A stretch of DNA of 64,000 nucleotides from JAGOEF01 sp029564465 (lineage in GTDB: Bacteria; Bacteroidota; Bacteroidia; Bacteroidales; ML635J-15): the NCBI GenBank assembly GCA_029564465.1, contig JAKQPY010000062.1, positions 6,952 through 70,951 on the forward strand. Reading direction: 5' to 3'. The translations under genes were made by a program, and so were the position numbers. The notes beneath the pieces are model-generated. The model was not told where the DNA came from and made no database searches. It saw only the letters and a program-made list of their open reading frames with translations. This document shows, piece by piece, positions 33,320 to 42,143 of this stretch (position 1 is its first letter; every line of letters begins with the position of its first letter).

Positions 33320-35149
33320 ATGTCAGATATTATTCGATTGCTGCCTGATGCAGTTGCCAATCAGATTGCCGCCGGCGAGGTGATACAACGCCCCGCTTCG
33401 GTAATAAAAGAGCTTGCCGAGAATGCGCTGGATGCAGGTGCCGGTGAGATACAAATCATACTGAAAGATTCGGGGAAAACTCTGATTCAGGTAATTGACA
33501 ACGGCTGTGGCATGTCGGCAACCGACGCACGCATGTGTTTCGAGCGTCATGCCACCTCGAAAATACGAAACGCAAACGACTTGTTTGCCATAAAAACCAT
33601 GGGATTTCGCGGAGAAGCAATGGCTTCGATTGCCGCAATCACCGAAACCGAAATGCGCACCAAGCGCCACGATCAGGATACAGGAACACGACTCATGATA
33701 TCGGCATCTGAGGTGATACTTCAGGAAGCCTGCCAATGCGCTAACGGCACCAACATCATGGTCCGCAACCTGTTTTACAATGTTCCGGCACGCCGAAAAT
33801 TTCTCAAGTCTGACCAAACCGAAATGCGGCATATCCTTGACGAATTTAACCGGGTAGCCATTCCCTCTCCTACTGTAAAATTCAGATTGGTTCACAACGA
33901 CAACGAACTGGTTGTTGCTGAACCGGGCAATATCAGACAACGCATTGTGGGTTTGTTCGGGAAGCAAATAAACCAGCAACTGATTCCGGTACATGTCGAA
34001 ACCAGCATTGTAAAAATAGAAGGCTTCATAGGGAAACCCGATAAAACACGGAAAACACCCGACGAACAATTCTTCTTTGTGAACAGCCGCTACATGCAGC
34101 ACCCTTATTTCCGTAAAGCTGTGATGATGGCCTATGACAATATCATTCAGACCAATACCTACCCGTCTTTTTTTATATTTATGGATGTTGACCCATCGCA
34201 GATTGACATCAATATACATCCGACCAAAACCGAGATTAAATTTGAAGAGGAAAAAGCAATTTTCCAGATACTCAATGCTGCTGTAAAAGAATCGCTGGGG
34301 AAGTTCAATATCATGGCACCCATGGAGTTTAGCGAAGATATTACCCGTGATGTGCATTTCACGTCAACCACCGAATTCAAGCCACCGGTTATTTCGCTGA
34401 ACCCCGATTACAACCCATTCGAAAAATCAAATTCAGTTCAAAAAGCAAAAAATTATTACGAGCATTTCGACAAGGGTTTTCATGAAACCGGAAAATCACA
34501 GACCAATTGGGAACTTCTGTATGAAGCTGCCCGGCGTGAGCCTTCGGCGGATTCTGAATTACCTGCTTCAACACAGACATCGCAAGATAGTAACGATTTT
34601 TTTCAGTTAAAGGAAAAATATATTCTCACGGCTGTAAAGTCGGGTTTGATGATGATTGACCAGGGACGTGCACATGAGAGAATTTTGTACGAAGAAATGC
34701 TGCTTCATATGCAGGACAGACGCTCTGCGACGCAAAAACAATTATTTCCGGAGCAAGTGGAGTTGAGTAATGCCGACCGCGCCCTGCTGGCCGAAATTTC
34801 GGATCAATTACTGGCCGTGGGATTCGACATCAGTTTTCTGGGTCGTAATACCATCGCTATTAATGGGGTACCTTCGGAGCTCACTTCAATCAATCCGGTG
34901 TCATTGTTCACCGAAATGCTCGAAACATATAAAGCCGTTGGCGAAAAATTACAGCTACCCTATCAAGAACGACTGGCTCTGTCGCTGGCCAAAACATCGG
35001 CAATACATTCGCAACGATCGCTTACCGCTGCCGAAATGAAAGATTTATTTTTCCGGCTCATGTCGTGCAAAAATCATAATTTTGCGCCCGATGGAAAAAA
35101 AATCATCGAGATTATCAGTATCGACGAAATTGCAAAAAAGTTTAACTAA
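33320..35149 (+). CDS. mutL: DNA mismatch repair protein MutL
   Basis: MutL couples mismatch recognition by MutS to strand incision. The N-terminal GHKL ATPase is intact: NQIAAGEVIQRPASVIKELA, ENALDAGA, DNGCGM and GFRGEAMASIA. The C-terminal dimerisation and endonuclease domain starts after a linker at about residue 430. The endonuclease motif DQHA(x)2E(x)4E reads D447-Q-G-R-A-H-E453-R-I-L-Y-E458, so the motif His and Ala are Gly449 and Arg450 while both Glu remain. The second metal motif is also divergent (SCKNHNFAPDGKK). Whether the nicking activity survives is open. Length of 609 is normal. Confidence 0.95.
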   Translation: MSDIIRLLPDAVANQIAAGEVIQRPASVIKELAENALDAGAGEIQIILKDSGKTLIQVIDNGCGMSATDARMCFERHATSKIRNANDLFAIKTMGFRGEAMASIAAITETEMRTKRHDQDTGTRLMISASEVILQEACQCANGTNIMVRNLFYNVPARRKFLKSDQTEMRHILDEFNRVAIPSPTVKFRLVHNDNELVVAEPGNIRQRIVGLFGKQINQQLIPVHVETSIVKIEGFIGKPDKTRKTPDEQFFFVNSRYMQHPYFRKAVMMAYDNIIQTNTYPSFFIFMDVDPSQIDINIHPTKTEIKFEEEKAIFQILNAAVKESLGKFNIMAPMEFSEDITRDVHFTSTTEFKPPVISLNPDYNPFEKSNSVQKAKNYYEHFDKGFHETGKSQTNWELLYEAARREPSADSELPASTQTSQDSNDFFQLKEKYILTAVKSGLMMIDQGRAHERILYEEMLLHMQDRRSATQKQLFPEQVELSNADRALLAEISDQLLAVGFDISFLGRNTIAINGVPSELTSINPVSLFTEMLETYKAVGEKLQLPYQERLALSLAKTSAIHSQRSLTAAEMKDLFFRLMSCKNHNFAPDGKKIIEIISIDEIAKKFN

Positions 35150-35157
35150 GCTGTTTT

Positions 35158-35904
35158 ATGAACCAATATAGCCCTGGAGGATTTTTAAGTTTGCCGCCGG
35201 TAGTAAAAAACCTGCTTATTATAAATGTTATTTTATTTATTGCTACGCTCATTCTCGAACGAACCGGCATCGATTTGTACCAGTATCTGGCAGTCCATAG
35301 CATTAAGAGTCCCGATTTCCGGCCCTATCAGTTGATTACCCACATGTTCATGCACGGGGGAATAGGACATATTTTCTTCAACATGTTTGCCTTGTGGATG
35401 TTTGGCCGTGTACTCGAAGATGTGTGGGGATCGCGCCGGTTTTTTGTTTACTATTTTGTAACCGGACTTGGAGCTGCATTTTTACATCTGCTCGTAAATT
35501 ATATCGAAGTGCAGGCCCTGATGAAACAGATGAACCCTGCATTGGTTAGCCAGGTTCTCTCGGAAGGAGCCGATTTGTTACGCAGCGGACTTAATTACAG
35601 CGATTCGCTTGCCGGGAAACTCAACCTGATGCTAAACACTCCTACGGTGGGTGCATCGGGTGCAATATACGGATTGTTGCTTGCTTTTGGTTTTCTGTTT
35701 CCGAATGCAATTATTTACTTATATTTTGCCCTTCCCATAAAAGCCAAATGGTTTGTAATTTTGTATGGAGGTCTGGAACTTTATTTAGGATTTGCCAACA
35801 GGGCTGGCGACAATGTGGCACACTTTGCCCACCTTGGTGGAATGCTTTTTGGGCTGATATTCCTGCTAATCTGGAAAAAACACAAATTCAATCGCTGGAA
35901 CTGA
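35158..35904 (+). CDS. Rhomboid intramembrane serine protease (first of two)
   Basis: Rhomboids cut transmembrane substrates within the membrane. The 248-residue protein has six or seven hydrophobic segments, the oxyanion motif HMFMHGGIGHIFFNMFALW, the catalytic Ser167 in VGASGAIYG and the catalytic His225 in HFAHLGG. All key residues are present. It lies eight bases after mutL; its TGA overlaps the ATG of the second rhomboid. Substrate is unknown. Confidence 0.93.
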   Translation: MNQYSPGGFLSLPPVVKNLLIINVILFIATLILERTGIDLYQYLAVHSIKSPDFRPYQLITHMFMHGGIGHIFFNMFALWMFGRVLEDVWGSRRFFVYYFVTGLGAAFLHLLVNYIEVQALMKQMNPALVSQVLSEGADLLRSGLNYSDSLAGKLNLMLNTPTVGASGAIYGLLLAFGFLFPNAIIYLYFALPIKAKWFVILYGGLELYLGFANRAGDNVAHFAHLGGMLFGLIFLLIWKKHKFNRWN

Positions 35905-36803
35905 TGAGCATTGTAAGCGAAATAAAAGCTTCATTCCGTAACGGTTCCGTCGTTACCCGCCTCATTTACATGAATCTGGCAGTATTTCTGGTTACGGGAT
36001 TAAGTTTTGCCATAATTTTTTTATTAGACGGAAATATCGGAAATGTTCGGAAGTGGCTCGAAATACCGGCCGATTTCAGCTTGCTGCTCAGCCGGCCATG
36101 GACACTTATCACATACATGTTTACCCACTTCGGATTTCTTCACATTCTTTTTAATGTGTTAACTCTGTATTGGTTCGGCAAACTGTTTTTACAATACATG
36201 ACACAGCGGCAGTTGTTGGGAGTTTACCTATCGGGAGGTATCTGGGGCGGATTGTTTTTTGTGTTATCCTATAATGTTTTTCCGGCCTTTAAAAGTGTTG
36301 TCGGCGAAGCCACCGCTGTAGGCGCTTCAGCGTCGGTAATGGCAATAATATTCACTGTTGCAACATTGGTTCCCAAACACGAAATACACATGATGTTTAT
36401 AGGCAAGGTAAAATTGATATATCTGGCACTGGCAGTAGTAATTATCGATGTTGTAAGTATCCCTTACGGCAATGCCGGCGGGCATATTGCACACCTTGGC
36501 GGCGCCGCCTTTGGGGTGTTGTTTGCATTTCAATACCGAAAAGGACATGATATAGGTGCCTGGACTGTGAAAATTGTGGATTTAATAAGCCGTGTTTTCA
36601 GGAAAAAGGAAAATATCAGAGTTAGCAGTCGTAATCATTCAAAAGCCGGTTATAGCAAGCAAGCCGACATGGATTACAACGCAAAAAAGAAAGCTGAACA
36701 GGACGAAATAAACAGCATTCTCGATAAGGTGGCTCGTTCGGGTTATGGCAGCCTGACAGCCTCCGAAAAAGAAAAACTGTTTAAAATGAGCAGTAAAAAA
36801 TAG
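35904..36803 (+). CDS. Rhomboid intramembrane serine protease with cytosolic C-terminal tail (second of two)
   Basis: The 299-residue protein starts at the ATG inside the TGATG overlap with the first rhomboid; a longer reading upstream is out of frame with real coding sequence and rejected. It has the motif THFGFLHILFNVLTLYW, catalytic Ser142 in GASASVM and His197 in HIAHLGG. Beyond the last membrane segment is a soluble tail ending in NSILDKVARSGYGSLTASEK, which matches the small domain (DUF6576) often carried by Bacteroidota rhomboids. Paired rhomboids may share or divide substrates; nothing more specific can be said. Confidence 0.92.
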   Translation: MSIVSEIKASFRNGSVVTRLIYMNLAVFLVTGLSFAIIFLLDGNIGNVRKWLEIPADFSLLLSRPWTLITYMFTHFGFLHILFNVLTLYWFGKLFLQYMTQRQLLGVYLSGGIWGGLFFVLSYNVFPAFKSVVGEATAVGASASVMAIIFTVATLVPKHEIHMMFIGKVKLIYLALAVVIIDVVSIPYGNAGGHIAHLGGAAFGVLFAFQYRKGHDIGAWTVKIVDLISRVFRKKENIRVSSRNHSKAGYSKQADMDYNAKKKAEQDEINSILDKVARSGYGSLTASEKEKLFKMSSKK

Positions 36804-36812
36804 ATTCGTCTA

Positions 36813-37721
36813 TTAATCACCAAATGGCTTTTCGTTAGAAAAATCGGGGCGGTATACCGTTGTGCTATCCAATTCCTGTAACCATCCCCGGTAAAAACCT
36901 AGCTCCTGCATAACTTCAACCAGATTCTCGTATTCACTGTGTGAAATACTCCGGTTGAGTTGCGGATGGTTTTCAACACGAGAGGTCGGATAATATTGCG
37001 ACATCAACGAAATATGAAGTTTTACCGAAAATTCACTTGCAATAGTTTGCAATACGGTAATACTTTGATCCACTGCCCCTGGAAGTACCAGATGGCGCAG
37101 AATTATACCCGAAGCAGCCAGTCCGTTTTGGTCTACAATCAGACCGGTTCCTTTTTGCCTCAACATTTCACGAATAGCCTCAATGGCAACCGAAGGGTAA
37201 TCGGGAGCATCGGAATATGCCATGGCAAGCTTAGCATCCATATATTTAAAATCAGGCAGGTACACATCAATCAGTCTTTCAAGTCCGCGAAGGCTTTCCA
37301 CATTGTCGTATGCATTGGTGTTGTAAACAAAAACAGGATTTCGACCAGTCGCCTTTATTCCCCTGATAATTGCACACATTTGTGGAATGCAATGCGAAGG
37401 AGAAACAAAGCCCACGATATTTTCGGTAGTATCGAGAACACTGCAAATGCGCGAAACTAACTCATTATAATCCGACGGTCCCGGTAAATTACCATCCGAG
37501 TTTTCCGAAATATCGCAGTTTTGACAATACATGCATTGCAGGTTACAATGCGGAAAGAAAACATTACAAATGCCTTTACTGCCGGATATTACCTCTTCCT
37601 CTCCCTTATGTATGCATACCGACGACACCCGGAACATGGCATCACAACCACAATACCCTGTTTCGCCTTCCATGCGGTTAACCCCACATTTGCGCGGACA
37701 CAGGGTGCAGTGTGACAGCAT
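36813..37721 (-). CDS. Radical SAM protein, PflA-like
   Basis: The protein (302 residues from the ATG at 37721) has a first cysteine-rich block CTLCPRKCGVNRMEGETGYC, then the radical SAM motif CNLQCMYCQNCDIS. This is the family often annotated as pyruvate-formate-lyase-activating enzyme-like, which also includes members that act with partner proteins of unknown function. No PFL-type glycyl radical enzyme is nearby, so a specific substrate cannot be named. A TTG start at 37745 is possible and would add eight residues. Confidence 0.85.
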   Translation of the reverse strand: MLSHCTLCPRKCGVNRMEGETGYCGCDAMFRVSSVCIHKGEEEVISGSKGICNVFFPHCNLQCMYCQNCDISENSDGNLPGPSDYNELVSRICSVLDTTENIVGFVSPSHCIPQMCAIIRGIKATGRNPVFVYNTNAYDNVESLRGLERLIDVYLPDFKYMDAKLAMAYSDAPDYPSVAIEAIREMLRQKGTGLIVDQNGLAASGIILRHLVLPGAVDQSITVLQTIASEFSVKLHISLMSQYYPTSRVENHPQLNRSISHSEYENLVEVMQELGFYRGWLQELDSTTVYRPDFSNEKPFGD

Positions 37722-37777
37722 TTCTATTTCGGAGGGTAAATACAAAAATCAATATTTTAAATTAATCCGGAATTTCG

Positions 37778-38239
37778 TTACTTGTAGTCAAGGGTTTGCA
37801 ACACCCCCTCAACCAGTTCGGGCTCAAAACCTTTTCCAAACATATAACGCAATATCTTTTGTGAATATTCGAATGGGCTGGGCGCTTCCATTTTCCGTTG
37901 CAAAATCAGCATTTTAATGGTTTTGGCATACTCGGTTTCATCAATTTGAGCAAGGGCATCTTCGATAGCGGCGGCAGGAATTTTCTTCATATTTAGTTCG
38001 TACCTGATTTTAATCCGCCCCCAACGGTTAAAACGAAATTTATCCATCGCAAAGGCCAAAGCATAGCGTGCATTGTCGATAAATTTTTCATCGGTGAGTT
38101 GTGCCACAATTTCGTTGCGCTGTGTATGCGTTAATTCGTACTTTTTAAGGTACAGCAGCACGTCGTAGCTGCATTTTTCGCTTTTTCCGCACAACCAGCG
38201 TGCATTCTCATACGCCTGTCTTACATTTTCGTCTGACAT
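37778..38239 (-). CDS. recX: RecX-family regulatory protein
   Basis: RecX binds RecA filaments and limits recombination. The 153-residue product shows the three-helix repeats of the family, with YENARWLCGKSEKCSYDVLL at about residues 10-29, a middle repeat starting EIVAQLTDEKFIDNARYA, RWGRIKIRYELNMKKIP and the final YMFGKGFEPELVEGVL. Size and pattern agree with bacterial RecX. recA is not in the window. It starts one base after the stop of the DUF2797 gene. Confidence 0.85.
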   Translation of the reverse strand: MSDENVRQAYENARWLCGKSEKCSYDVLLYLKKYELTHTQRNEIVAQLTDEKFIDNARYALAFAMDKFRFNRWGRIKIRYELNMKKIPAAAIEDALAQIDETEYAKTIKMLILQRKMEAPSPFEYSQKILRYMFGKGFEPELVEGVLQTLDYK

Positions 38240-38240
38240 A

Positions 38241-39053
38241 TTATTCGGTTTCGATAGTTACATAATAGCCCTGATGGTTACGCACATTGAGTGCATTTCC
38301 ATCTTCAAAAATCAGGTATTGCCCTTTAATTCCCACAAGCCTCGAAATGAAATCCTTGGTATTGTCGAGTTTCAGCGTGCTCCGATACGGGGCCTCCCTG
38401 AACACCGGATACACCAGAGTGGTTATACTGTTATCGGTGGTTACAAACTGACGGAGTTCAATGGGCAATAATTCGGCCAGCTCCTTTTTGCGTGCCGGTA
38501 AGTCAATTTCGTGAGTCGTTGCATTAAGCATTGCTGCGAGGTTGGTTTTATCGGAAACGTATTTTTTCAGTTCCACTTCGATTAGCCCGGCCAACTGGCG
38601 GTATGGTGTTCTGGCAAGTTTTACAGCCGCAATGGCCCCCTGATCAATCCAGCGCGTGGGTATCTGGGTGTGCCGTGTTACCCCTACTTTCAGATTTCCG
38701 GTTACTGCAAGATACACAATATGGTCGATGAGGGCATTTTTCTTCGACCATTCCATGTCGCGCGAAATACCTTCATGCGACAAATCAAGTTCCGGGTGTA
38801 ATACCCCCCTGTCGGTTTCGGGTAAGCTCGTATAGCAGGTGTAGCAATAGCCATTGTGAAACGATGTTTTGGTTTTACTTCCACAATGCACACAGTGTAT
38901 CGTACCTTGAAAAAAAATACGCAGGGTTTTGCCAATGATGTCATTCAACGTAATGCGATCAGGTTCCGACACCAGATAATAGCTTACAGGCGTGGTCGCA
39001 CGGGCTTCCATCTTCAGCAAATTTCCATCGAACAGTATTTTTCTATTGCTCAT
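38241..39053 (-). CDS. DUF2797 zinc-ribbon protein
   Basis: The 270-residue protein has a four-cysteine zinc ribbon, HCVHCGSKTKTSFHNGYCYT with CYT, at about residues 54-78, followed by a domain rich in conserved charged residues (GVTRHTQIPTRWIDQGAIAA). The latter block resembles GIY-YIG-like nuclease cores, where a conserved Arg, Gln and Gly occur, but I cannot show that the site is complete. Family members are widespread with unknown function. It shares a transcript with recX by one-base spacing. Confidence 0.8.
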   Translation of the reverse strand: MSNRKILFDGNLLKMEARATTPVSYYLVSEPDRITLNDIIGKTLRIFFQGTIHCVHCGSKTKTSFHNGYCYTCYTSLPETDRGVLHPELDLSHEGISRDMEWSKKNALIDHIVYLAVTGNLKVGVTRHTQIPTRWIDQGAIAAVKLARTPYRQLAGLIEVELKKYVSDKTNLAAMLNATTHEIDLPARKKELAELLPIELRQFVTTDNSITTLVYPVFREAPYRSTLKLDNTKDFISRLVGIKGQYLIFEDGNALNVRNHQGYYVTIETE

Positions 39054-39135
39054 TCCACCTTGTATTGTATGCTGCTAAGATACGCTTAACTCTCAACAAT
39101 GCCAGATTTTTTATCGGGGGATGCCAAAATTATTC

Positions 39136-39143
39136 TATTTTTG
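39136..39143 (+). promoter_or_regulatory. -7 element upstream of the GH3-family gene
   Basis: TATTTTTG matches TAnnTTTG 16 bases before the ATG. The -33 region has no clear TTTG, so support is partial. Confidence 0.4.
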
Positions 39144-39159
39144 AAAAAATGTTTGCATT

Positions 39160-40677
39160 ATGCCTTTGATAAATTCGATACTGAATCTGGTGAATTTTGG
39201 CCGGCTCGAAGAAATTGAATACTTCAGGCGTCATGCCGAAGAAATTCAGGAAAATCAATTTAAGCAGCTGATACAAAGTGCGTCCGATACAGTATTCGGG
39301 CAAAAATACCACTTTGATGAAATAAAAAGTCGCCACGAATTCAGCTCCCGAGTCCCCGTGCACGATTATGAAAAGCTAAAACCCTATATTTTCAGGATTA
39401 TGCACGGTGAACAAAACATTTTGTGGAATACCGAAACCAAATGGTTTGCAAAATCGAGCGGGACTACCTCCGATAAAAGTAAATTCATTCCAATCACGCG
39501 CGAATCGCTAGAAAATTGTCATTTCAGAAGTGGTAAGGATATTTTTGCCATGTTCACAAGCAGTTACCCCGACACCAATATTTTTAGCGGGAAAACACTG
39601 ACACTGGGAGGCAGTACCAGCATCAATTCGCTCAGCGAAAATTCATATTACGGTGATCTTTCGGCGGTTTTAATACAAAATCTGCCATTCTGGACCTATT
39701 TCAAAAGGGTTCCCAGTCCCGAAATTGCTCTGATGCAAGAATGGGAGTCGAAAATGCAAATGATGGTGGAAACGACCATAAATAAAAATGTAACCATTCT
39801 GGTAGGTGTACCTTCGTGGTTTTTAGTACTCCTGAAAAAAGTGATTGAAACTACCGGTGCCAGAACCATACTCGATGTATGGCCAAATCTGGAGTTATTC
39901 ATCTATGGTGGCATTAATTTTCTTCCATATGCCGATGTATACAGGAGTCTCATACCATCGGAACAGATGAAATACCTCGAAACCTATAATGCCTCCGAGG
40001 GATTTTTCGGGATTCAGGATGACCTGAACCGCGACGACATGCTGCTGATGCTGGATTACGGTATATATTATGAATTCATGCCGATTGAGCACTCGGGAGA
40101 AATGTCGGAAAAAATAGTAATGCTTGAGGATGTGGTTCCTGGTCAGAACTATGCCATGATAATTTCGACCAACGGAGGCCTTTGGCGATATTTAATTGGC
40201 GACACGGTCTGTTTCACATCTAAAAATCCGTATAAAATAAAAATCACAGGGCGCACACGACATTTTATCAACGCTTTTGGAGAAGAACTGATTATAGACA
40301 ATGCGCAGATGGCCATTAAAGAAGCCTGTGCACGCACGGGAGCACAGGTACTCGAGTTCACTGCTGCACCGGTATTTATGGATAAGGAACACAAAGGCTG
40401 TCACGAATGGTTATTCGAGTTTGGGAAAAAGCCCGATTCGATGGAAAAATTCATGTACGTGCTCGATATCGAACTACAGCATTGTAATTCGGACTACGAA
40501 GCCAAGCGGTATAAAAACATGACCCTCGAGTTCCCTTGTTATCACATTCTAAAAGATGGTTGTTTCATGCATTGGCTGCAATCGAAAGGCAAACTCGGCG
40601 GACAGAATAAAGTACCACGGCTGTCGAACTCCCGGACTTACGTTGAAGAACTTCTTGCAATAAATCAGCAGATATAA
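39160..40677 (+). CDS. GH3-family acyl-adenylating enzyme
   Basis: Plant GH3 proteins join amino acids to jasmonate, auxin or benzoates through an acyl-adenylate. The 505-residue bacterial homologue has the ATP-binding loop SSGTTSDKSKFIP (about residues 104-116), the second motif YNASEGFFG, the conserved YEFMP with the following acid, and GRTRHFINAFGEELI. The fold is the ANL superfamily type without the usual long linker. Bacterial members are common in Bacteroidota, but their substrates are unknown; amide or ester conjugation of a small acid is the best inference. It stands alone, convergent with pdxJ. Confidence 0.9.
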   Translation: MPLINSILNLVNFGRLEEIEYFRRHAEEIQENQFKQLIQSASDTVFGQKYHFDEIKSRHEFSSRVPVHDYEKLKPYIFRIMHGEQNILWNTETKWFAKSSGTTSDKSKFIPITRESLENCHFRSGKDIFAMFTSSYPDTNIFSGKTLTLGGSTSINSLSENSYYGDLSAVLIQNLPFWTYFKRVPSPEIALMQEWESKMQMMVETTINKNVTILVGVPSWFLVLLKKVIETTGARTILDVWPNLELFIYGGINFLPYADVYRSLIPSEQMKYLETYNASEGFFGIQDDLNRDDMLLMLDYGIYYEFMPIEHSGEMSEKIVMLEDVVPGQNYAMIISTNGGLWRYLIGDTVCFTSKNPYKIKITGRTRHFINAFGEELIIDNAQMAIKEACARTGAQVLEFTAAPVFMDKEHKGCHEWLFEFGKKPDSMEKFMYVLDIELQHCNSDYEAKRYKNMTLEFPCYHILKDGCFMHWLQSKGKLGGQNKVPRLSNSRTYVEELLAINQQI

Positions 40678-40687
40678 GCTGTGTTAG

Positions 40688-41407
40688 CTATAGTCGTTTA
40701 AGCTGCTGCAGGTACATCTGTATAGCGTTCTCGAGACCAAAGTATAAGGCATCGGCTATCAGTGCATGACCAATTGAAACCTCGAGTAATCCAGGAATAC
40801 TGTCACTAAAAAACTTCAGGTTTTCGAGACTCAGATCGTGGCCGGCATTCAAACCCAGACCCATGCTTCCGGCAAGTCCGGCAGCCTTTACAAAAGGCTC
40901 AACCGCCTCGTAACGGTTGAAGCTATAATTGGCAGCATATGGCTCGGTATAAAGCTCAACCCGGTCGGTTCCGGTTTCTGCAGCATACTTCAGGGTTTCG
41001 GGATTCGTGTCGACAAATATTGAAGTTCTGACACCTTCACCATGCATTCGTTTCACGATTTCCTTTAAAAACCGGAGATTCGACTTTGTATCCCATCCCG
41101 AATTCGAAGTAACCACATCGTGGGCGTCGGGAACAAAAGTAACCTGTGCGGGATGCACAGCCCCAACCAGTTGGAGAAATGACTCCGATGGGTATCCTTC
41201 GATATTAAATTCGGTCATTATCAGAGGCTTCAGATCGTAAACATCCTGATATCGGATATGGCGTTCGTCAGGGCGGGGGTGAACAGTAATTCCCTGAGCT
41301 CCAAATTGCTGGCATTTAACAGCCGCCAGACAAACATCGGGAACATTTCCACCCCGGGCATTGCGTAGGGTAGCAATTTTATTTATATTTACACTTAATT
41401 TGGCCAT
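40688..41407 (-). CDS. pdxJ: Pyridoxine 5'-phosphate synthase
   Basis: PdxJ condenses deoxyxylulose-5-phosphate with 3-amino-1-hydroxyacetone phosphate in de novo vitamin B6 synthesis. The 239-residue TIM barrel has the family blocks LSVNINKIATLRNARGG, GITVHPRPDERHIRYQDV, FNIEGYPS, QVTFVPD and GLGLNAGHDLSLEN. All fit the DXP-dependent B6 route, which shares DXP with the MEP pathway (ispG upstream in the window). It is single and convergent with the GH3 gene. Confidence 0.96.
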   Translation of the reverse strand: MAKLSVNINKIATLRNARGGNVPDVCLAAVKCQQFGAQGITVHPRPDERHIRYQDVYDLKPLIMTEFNIEGYPSESFLQLVGAVHPAQVTFVPDAHDVVTSNSGWDTKSNLRFLKEIVKRMHGEGVRTSIFVDTNPETLKYAAETGTDRVELYTEPYAANYSFNRYEAVEPFVKAAGLAGSMGLGLNAGHDLSLENLKFFSDSIPGLLEVSIGHALIADALYFGLENAIQMYLQQLKRL

Positions 41408-41429
41408 CGGTTTTTTATTATTTTGGCCA

Positions 41430-41437
41430 CAAATTTA
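41430..41437 (-). promoter_or_regulatory. -7 element upstream of pdxJ
   Basis: TAAATTTG on the minus strand matches TAnnTTTG 22 bases before the pdxJ start. No -33 TTTG is at the usual distance. Confidence 0.4.
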
Positions 41438-41475
41438 ATAATTGTTTTTGTGCTTCGATAAAACAAAACCGTGAT

Positions 41476-42141
41476 ATGCTCGCACACGACCTTATTTCGG
41501 AAACTGTTCCAAGCCTAAGAACTTCCGATACCGGAACTCAGGCTCTTAACCTGATGGAAACTTATAAAGTTTCACATCTGCCGGTGGTGAACAATGAAGA
41601 ATTTCTCGGTCTTATTTCGGACAGCGACATATATGACCACGAAAATACCGACGACCCCATTGGAAATCACAACCTGAGTCTGGTAACTCCCTTTGTATTT
41701 GCAGGACAACACATCTACGAGGTTATTGAGTTGCTCGACAGATTGCAGATTAGTGTGGTGCCTGTACTTAACCGTCAAAAGCACTACCTTGGCGTAATTA
41801 CAGCACGCGATTTGGTTCAGGCCTTTGCCAAAATGGCCACAGTTCACAAATCGGGAACCATTCTGGTACTCGAAATGAATATTCACGATTACTCATTGAG
41901 CCAGATTGCACAGATTGTTGAATCGAACAACACAAAGATTCTCAGTATGTACGTTTCGGCCAACGACGATACTACCAAGATAAATATTACCCTAAAACTC
42001 GACTCAACCGATGCTGCTGCAGTAATTCAAACTTTCGAAAGGTATAATTATACCATTTCGGGTCGTTTCCTGAGTGAGGAAAACGAAAAAATCACCCTGT
42101 TCGACCGATACCAATCCTTGCTGAATTACCTGAATATGTAA
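41476..42141 (+). CDS. CBS-domain protein with C-terminal ACT-like domain
   Basis: The 221-residue protein has two CBS motifs (residues 1-60 and about 65-120, with GLISDSDIYD and LGVITARDLVQAF), which bind adenosyl ligands, then an ACT-like beta-alpha-beta domain (ILVLEMNIHDYSLSQIAQIV onward). There is no enzyme domain, so it is probably a regulator or sensor of nucleotide state. It is first in the envelope cluster, two bases before the POTRA protein gene. The same gene next to nadK is seen in other Bacteroidota as far as I recall. Confidence 0.85.
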   Translation: MLAHDLISETVPSLRTSDTGTQALNLMETYKVSHLPVVNNEEFLGLISDSDIYDHENTDDPIGNHNLSLVTPFVFAGQHIYEVIELLDRLQISVVPVLNRQKHYLGVITARDLVQAFAKMATVHKSGTILVLEMNIHDYSLSQIAQIVESNNTKILSMYVSANDDTTKINITLKLDSTDAAAVIQTFERYNYTISGRFLSEENEKITLFDRYQSLLNYLNM

Positions 42142-42143
42142 GG

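Noticed and set aside
33323..34357. 344-codon minus-strand frame opposite mutL
   Set aside because: Composition is rich in Cys, His and aromatic residues without domain pattern, and mutL itself is certain.
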